Positions 6,248-8,867 of a DNA stretch of 8,867 nt are shown here, piece by piece. The DNA is taken from contig JAJYVJ010000068.1 in the NCBI GenBank assembly GCA_021792045.1, positions 1 through 8,867 on the forward strand, written 5' to 3'. The DNA comes from Thermoplasmata archaeon. Lineage in GTDB: Archaea > Thermoplasmatota > Thermoplasmata > Thermoplasmatales > Thermoplasmataceae. A program made the position numbers and the translations under genes. How positions within the stretch are numbered: position 1 is the stretch's first letter; each line of letters starts with the position of its first letter. Under the pieces are notes generated by a model that worked only from the letters and a program-made list of their open reading frames with translations, was not told the DNA's origin and did not search any database.

Positions 6248-7558
6248 ATGGACTACAAGGCATCAGATCAAGTCCTGGAATCTCTTCGCGAGATCTTTGA
6301 GGATCAGGTCAGGGCTAGCCCTGATCTTACGGAGACGATTAAACCTGATGCCATGTTTTTGTTACTTGAGTCACTGAGATTTCTTGGAATCGCCTCGGTA
6401 AGAGTCGAGAAGGGCGGCATTCCGAGATATGAGACAAACAAGGGAAGCGCTCCTGTAATAATTGAGGAACAGAAAAAGAGGAAGAATGTTGGAAAGCTTG
6501 CTGAAATACTGACGAAAGTTGATTTAATCAACACTGGCAAGATGAATTTATCAGATGCAGAAATATTTCTCGCGGAAACGTTTCTGCAGGAAGGTAAAGT
6601 CGACGAGGCCCTTGATACCCTTGAGATTTTGGAAAAAACACAGCTTTCCAATCAGGTTTCAAGCAGTATAGGAAAAATCTCAAGAATTAAGGGGGCTATT
6701 GAATTCTTTAAAGGAGATCACAAAGCTTCGATCAAGTTCCTAGAAGATGCCGTCAGGCAAAGTGAAATTACAGATGACATAGATTGCGTTGCATCAAGTC
6801 TTCTTGGGCTCGGGAATGTTCATGGTTCTATGGGGAACTATGAGGAAGCTTTCCAGAAATACGAACGAGCATATCTTTTATTCAAGGAGAGAGACAATCT
6901 GCAGGGAATGGCACGTATAAAGATCAATCAGGCTTACACATATTCCAAAATGGGTCAGTTGCTCAGATCAACTGAGGCCAATCAAGAAGCTATAGAACTA
7001 TGCGAAAGAACTAGAGATATACCTCTCCTACAGTATGCTTATCTTAATAGAAGCGCACTTATGCTTGTCCTGGGAAGGCATAGAGATGCTTACGAAACTA
7101 CAATGAGTTCTTATTACCTTTCACTAGAAACTGGCAACAAGAGAATTTTCCACCTATCCAGATTATCCATGCTGTCTATCGATATTTCGTCCAGAAAACC
7201 AAATTTAGAATTCCAGTTTCTTAAAGAAGCTATAGATTACTTTGAGGATATAGCAAGCGAGATAGATGTGGCATATTGTTATGATATAATGACTCAATAT
7301 TATATTGCCAACTCTATGTACCAAGAAACTAGGTTTTCGTTGCAAAATGTTCTGGATACTTATTCTAAAATCAAGGATATCGTAGGTTTAGAGGCTGCTG
7401 GTATAACGATTCTTAGAACAATGGTCATATACCAATCAACTCACTCACTTATTAAGGAAACTTATAAAACCCTAACTAAAAGCCTAGAGAACACACCACT
7501 AATCAATGAATATAAAGAGTATGTAAAACAATTTTTAAATAAAGATTACCAAACGTAA
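6248..7558 (+). CDS. Tetratricopeptide repeat protein with eight 40-residue modules
   Basis: A 436-residue soluble protein; no signal peptide or membrane helix is seen. Residues 1-95 are a separate N-terminal region with helical stretches (8-23, 35-50) and a basic patch (EEQKKRKN, 73-80). From residue 101 to about 420 the sequence falls into eight modules of exactly 40 residues, each with a turn at the same phase: GKVDEA (116), GDHKAS (156), GNYEEA (196), GQLLRS (236), GRHRDA (276), RKPNLE (316), SMYQET (356), QSTHSL (396). The first five match the TPR consensus of paired helices with a G-x-(Y)-x-x-A turn. The last three are degenerate. The 40-residue period, rather than 34, is that of LGN/Rap/MalT-type TPRs, which bind peptides or partner proteins. 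No enzyme domain is visible, so a scaffold or sensor role is an inference. The ATG is supported by a TATA box 26 nt upstream. A T-rich tract follows the stop. Confidence 0.85.
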   Translation: MDYKASDQVLESLREIFEDQVRASPDLTETIKPDAMFLLLESLRFLGIASVRVEKGGIPRYETNKGSAPVIIEEQKKRKNVGKLAEILTKVDLINTGKMNLSDAEIFLAETFLQEGKVDEALDTLEILEKTQLSNQVSSSIGKISRIKGAIEFFKGDHKASIKFLEDAVRQSEITDDIDCVASSLLGLGNVHGSMGNYEEAFQKYERAYLLFKERDNLQGMARIKINQAYTYSKMGQLLRSTEANQEAIELCERTRDIPLLQYAYLNRSALMLVLGRHRDAYETTMSSYYLSLETGNKRIFHLSRLSMLSIDISSRKPNLEFQFLKEAIDYFEDIASEIDVAYCYDIMTQYYIANSMYQETRFSLQNVLDTYSKIKDIVGLEAAGITILRTMVIYQSTHSLIKETYKTLTKSLENTPLINEYKEYVKQFLNKDYQT

Positions 7559-7597
7559 CTTCCGCCTGTAACTGGCTCCATTAAAATACGCACCTCC

Positions 7598-7612
7598 TTT
7601 TCCTCTTTTTCT
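7598..7612 (+). terminator. T-rich terminator of the TPR gene
   Basis: About 40 bp after the stop codon the plus strand reads TTTTCCTCTTTTTCT. Runs of T without a hairpin are sufficient for archaeal RNA polymerase to terminate, so this is the likely end of the TPR transcript. Confidence 0.5.
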
Positions 7613-7670
7613 TGTAATACGGTTGTTTTAGGTTTTAGGGATATCATCAAAGTAGGTAATCTATTGTAGT

Positions 7671-7698
7671 TATTAAATATAATTATTTATATTTAATA
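7671..7698. repeat. 12-bp AT-only inverted repeat
   Basis: TATTAAATATAA (7671-7682) and TTATATTTAATA (7687-7698) are perfect inverted copies around the loop TTAT. A smaller one of the same kind (ATAATT/AATTAT, 7707-7722) follows immediately. The arms have no G or C, so the RNA hairpin is weak; a DNA site or composition effect is as likely. Confidence 0.6.
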
Positions 7699-7804
7699 GG
7701 ATATATATAATTCTATAATTATACGCTGATAAAAGTCATAATCGATACTAAATAAAAACGCCTCTGGGAGACTGGGATAAAATATTCTGCTACCATTAAC
7801 TAAC

Positions 7805-7826
7805 AATATTGAGATTGCCCAATATT
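7805..7826. repeat. Inverted repeat AATATTG/CAATATT
   Basis: Perfect 7-bp arms (7805-7811 and 7820-7826) enclose an 8-nt loop. ACTTTT follows on the plus strand. Within the non-coding gap it could be part of a terminator or an RNA, without further support. Confidence 0.4.
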
Positions 7827-7846
7827 AACTTTTGGTATCTCATATC

Positions 7847-7865
7847 TTTGAACCATGAGTTCAAA
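7847..7865. repeat. Inverted repeat TTTGAAC/GTTCAAA
   Basis: Perfect 7-bp arms (7847-7853 and 7859-7865) enclose the loop CATGA. ATATC occurs directly before the left arm and again just after the right arm. It is the most stable-looking short hairpin in the gap and lies 120 bp beyond the tRNA-Leu 3' end. Confidence 0.45.
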
Positions 7866-7984
7866 AATATCCCACTTACTTGAGGTTAATTGAATTGCGT
7901 TTTAATTATATGTTGCAGCTTAGCGTATTTATCAAACTATCAATAATAGAAAACTTAGTACAATGCTTTGTCTTGTAAGGGTGA

Positions 7985-8069
<85 letters not shown>

Positions 8070-8093
8070 AGTGAGTCCGTTTATGCTCCGGCA

Positions 8094-8106
8094 ATATATT
8101 AAAAAT
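8094..8106 (-). promoter_or_regulatory. TATA box of tRNA-Leu
   Basis: On the minus strand ATTTTTAATATAT is centred about 30 nt upstream of the mature tRNA 5' end at 8069, so transcription would start only a few bases before it. Confidence 0.55.
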
Positions 8107-8307
8107 ACTGGTATGCGGTTGTCGACTTGAAAAATCTTCAAAGAGAACTAATAGTATTATTTGCCAGATCTTTAAACTTTAAGATATTTGCCCAGCAACA
8201 CAACAATCCATCAAACAAACAATGTTGGAAACGCTTTTGAAACTTAATTTAAATTTAATAACTTTAATTTTGGGAATATCTCTTTCCTTATTCTGATATA
8301 TGCAAAG

Positions 8308-8348
8308 ATAAGATTCATCTTATTGTATAATGAAAGCTCATATAAGAT
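8308..8348. repeat. Palindrome ATAAGAT-TC-ATCTTAT and a third half-site
   Basis: A perfect 7-bp inverted pair with a 2-bp centre (8308-8323) is followed by another direct copy of ATAAGAT at 8342-8348, which overlaps the candidate TATA box of the small protein gene. ATAAT-TCT-ATTAT (8352-8364) is a further small palindrome just beyond. A repeated half-site around a promoter resembles an operator. Confidence 0.4.
8339..8346 (+). promoter_or_regulatory. Candidate TATA box of the small protein gene
   Basis: CATATAAG would start transcription near 8369 and give a leader of about 17 nt containing AAAGGT (8377-8382), a weak ribosome binding site. The AT-rich TTCTATTATG further right (about 8356-8365) is an alternative that would make the mRNA leaderless. 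Confidence 0.4.
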
Positions 8349-8385
8349 AGGATAATTCTATTATGCAAATAGGCATAAAGGTATC

Positions 8386-8664
8386 ATGGCAATGCAGGGT
8401 GGACTGCCCGGAGACGCTGAACTGATAGGGTTTGACATAGACGAGGAACCAAAATGGATAACTGTAAGACTTCAGGACGGTTCAGTTATACAAATAAAGA
8501 TGGAAATAGTATCAATCGCAAGATCCGGAAACGATCCAAACTCTGGACTCCCTATATATATGGTACAGGCCACAAACATAATCCGACTTCAAAAAGTACC
8601 CAAGGAACTTATATCGAAGAGAAAAACCTCACCAGATGATCAGGGGAAATCGCTTTATCGCTAG
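8386..8664 (+). CDS. Small conserved-looking protein of unknown function (92 aa)
   Basis: An acidic-to-basic small soluble protein. The core (about residues 12-70) reads as alternating strands, with KWITVRLQDGSVIQIKMEIV (24-43) as a clear beta hairpin. A loop GNDPNSGLPIY (48-58) follows, then VQATNIIRLQKVPKEL (61-76) and a charged tail of 16 residues. The regular amphipathic strands, Gly/Pro/Asp loops and normal codon use argue for a genuine, selected gene. It resembles small archaeal hypothetical proteins I cannot name with certainty. A small beta-barrel or nucleic-acid/ligand-binding fold is a guess. The start is either ATG 8386 or ATG 8392 (Met3); AAAGGT is better spaced for the second. 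Palindromes lie upstream and an Lrp/AsnC-like regulator gene starts 80 bp downstream in the same direction. Confidence 0.75.
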   Translation: MAMQGGLPGDAELIGFDIDEEPKWITVRLQDGSVIQIKMEIVSIARSGNDPNSGLPIYMVQATNIIRLQKVPKELISKRKTSPDDQGKSLYR

Positions 8665-8682
8665 CTTCTAGTCGGTCTATAA

Positions 8683-8706
8683 TTTACCTCCTACCTATGA
8701 GGTAAA
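8683..8706. repeat. Inverted repeat TTTACCTC/GAGGTAAA, candidate operator
   Basis: Perfect 8-bp arms (8683-8690, 8699-8706) enclose an 8-nt spacer, CTACCTAT. It begins 18 bp after the small gene's stop and ends 38 bp before the regulator's GTG. No T-run follows, so it looks less like a terminator than like a binding site. Lrp/AsnC proteins often bind such palindromes upstream of their own genes. It could still serve as a 3' hairpin of the small gene's mRNA. Confidence 0.5.
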
Positions 8707-8714
8707 GAACCATA

Positions 8715-8724
8715 ACCTAAATTG
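8715..8724 (+). promoter_or_regulatory. Weak TATA-like element of the Lrp-like gene
   Basis: AACCTAAATT is centred about 25 nt upstream of the GTG at 8745, the spacing of a leaderless start. The match to a TATA box is poor and the palindrome lies just upstream. Confidence 0.3.
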
Positions 8725-8744
8725 CATAGAACACATCTAAGTAC

Positions 8745-8867
8745 GTGGATGAAAGAGACTGGAAGATTATTGAACTTCTGAATCGGAATTCCCGCATCTC
8801 CAACATCGAAATCGCCAAGAATCTCGGGATTTCTGAGGGAACTGTAAGGCACAGGATCCAAAAGATG
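8745..8867 (+). CDS. Lrp/AsnC-family transcriptional regulator, N-terminal part
   Basis: Forty-one codons run from a GTG to the right edge. The sequence shows the typical Lrp/AsnC N-terminus: DERDWKIIELLNRNSR followed by a helix-turn-helix, ISNIEIAKNLGISEGTVRHR (18-37), with recognition helix SEGTVRHRIQKM. Family members are usually about 150 residues with a C-terminal ligand-binding RAM domain, which lies outside this window. They bind DNA as dimers or octamers and often respond to amino acids. The GTG is preferred because the family normally begins with D/E-x-x-D just after the initiator. A perfect 8-bp palindrome lies about 40 bp upstream and could be an autoregulatory site. What it controls is unknown; the adjacent small protein gene is one candidate. 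Confidence 0.85.
   Translation, partial: MDERDWKIIELLNRNSRISNIEIAKNLGISEGTVRHRIQKM

Larger units (their letters stand above)
7559..7984. other. AT-rich non-coding gap with several hairpins
   Basis: This 426-bp stretch lies between the TPR gene and the 3' end of the minus-strand tRNA-Leu. Both strands are full of stops and I find no credible open frame. It contains the T-rich tail of the TPR gene, a long AT-only hairpin (7671-7698), a short direct repeat CTGGGAGA/CTGGGATA (7764-7779), and two further hairpins (7805-7826 and 7847-7865). It may hide a small RNA or be decayed sequence; nothing in it decides which. Confidence 0.5.
8070..8385. other. Non-coding gap holding the tRNA-Leu promoter and a palindrome cluster
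   Basis: This 316-bp stretch lies between the 5' end of tRNA-Leu and the small protein gene. It holds the tRNA promoter at its left end and a palindrome cluster with the small gene's promoter at its right end. Between them (about 8110-8300) is AT-rich sequence including AATTTAAATT-type self-complementary runs. I see no open frame or RNA gene there. Confidence 0.5.

Noticed and set aside
7800..7856. Minus-strand micro-frame of 18 codons in the AT-rich gap
   Set aside because: Too short, begins inside a hairpin loop, and has no ribosome binding site or recognisable content.
7671..7865. Possible CRISPR or repeat array in the gap
   Set aside because: The hairpins differ in sequence and spacing; there are no repeated units of constant length and no cas genes.
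7840..7870. Possible tRNA remnant, because the minus strand reads GGTTCAAA between complementary flanks
   Set aside because: The flanks do not form a proper T stem and no acceptor or anticodon arm is present; the resemblance is chance.

Overview
The window looks like a chromosomal segment of a heterotrophic archaeon, most probably of the Thermoplasmata (Thermoplasma/Ferroplasma/Cuniculiplasma-like). The reasons are an archaeal-type short triosephosphate isomerase, an Lrp/AsnC-type regulator, moderate AT content, GTG/TTG starts next to ATG starts, and TATA-like boxes lying about 25-29 nt upstream of several start codons, a spacing expected for leaderless mRNAs. The lineage is an inference; there is no rRNA or other decisive marker here.

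Layout. Positions 1-565 (minus) hold the 5' part of a multi-pass membrane protein, probably with a TTG start, that runs off the left edge. A 184-bp gap with two small inverted repeats follows. Then comes a complete long-chain fatty-acid/acyl-CoA ligase (750-2459, minus). It is divergent, across a 61-bp promoter region, from a two-gene plus-strand unit: triosephosphate isomerase (2521-3201) and, 14 bp later, a membrane-anchored protein of unknown function (3216-3932) carrying a fresh 36-bp tandem duplication. A tRNA-Gly(UCC) with its own TATA box follows (3983-4057). Next are three plus-strand genes, each with a recognisable TATA-like box: a glyoxalase II-like metallo-beta-lactamase-fold hydrolase (4213-4857), an MFS transporter (4912-6168), and a protein built of strictly 40-residue TPR modules (6248-7558). 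An AT-rich non-coding gap of 426 bp with several hairpins separates it from a convergent tRNA-Leu(UAA) (7985-8069, minus). After another 316-bp gap with a palindrome cluster come a small protein of about 90 residues (8386-8664) and the N-terminal helix-turn-helix of an Lrp/AsnC-like regulator (8745 to the right edge).

How the genes work together. The recognisable genes are central metabolism and housekeeping: fatty-acid activation, glycolysis/gluconeogenesis, thioester hydrolysis or detoxification, export or uptake, and translation. Nothing ties them into one pathway and I see no defence, CRISPR, transposon or phage module. I did not find a convincing undescribed system. The parts worth a second look are the 40-residue-phased TPR protein, the in-frame 36-bp duplication in the surface-facing part of a membrane protein, the structured AT-rich gap beside tRNA-Leu, and the palindromes flanking the small protein gene and its Lrp-like neighbour.
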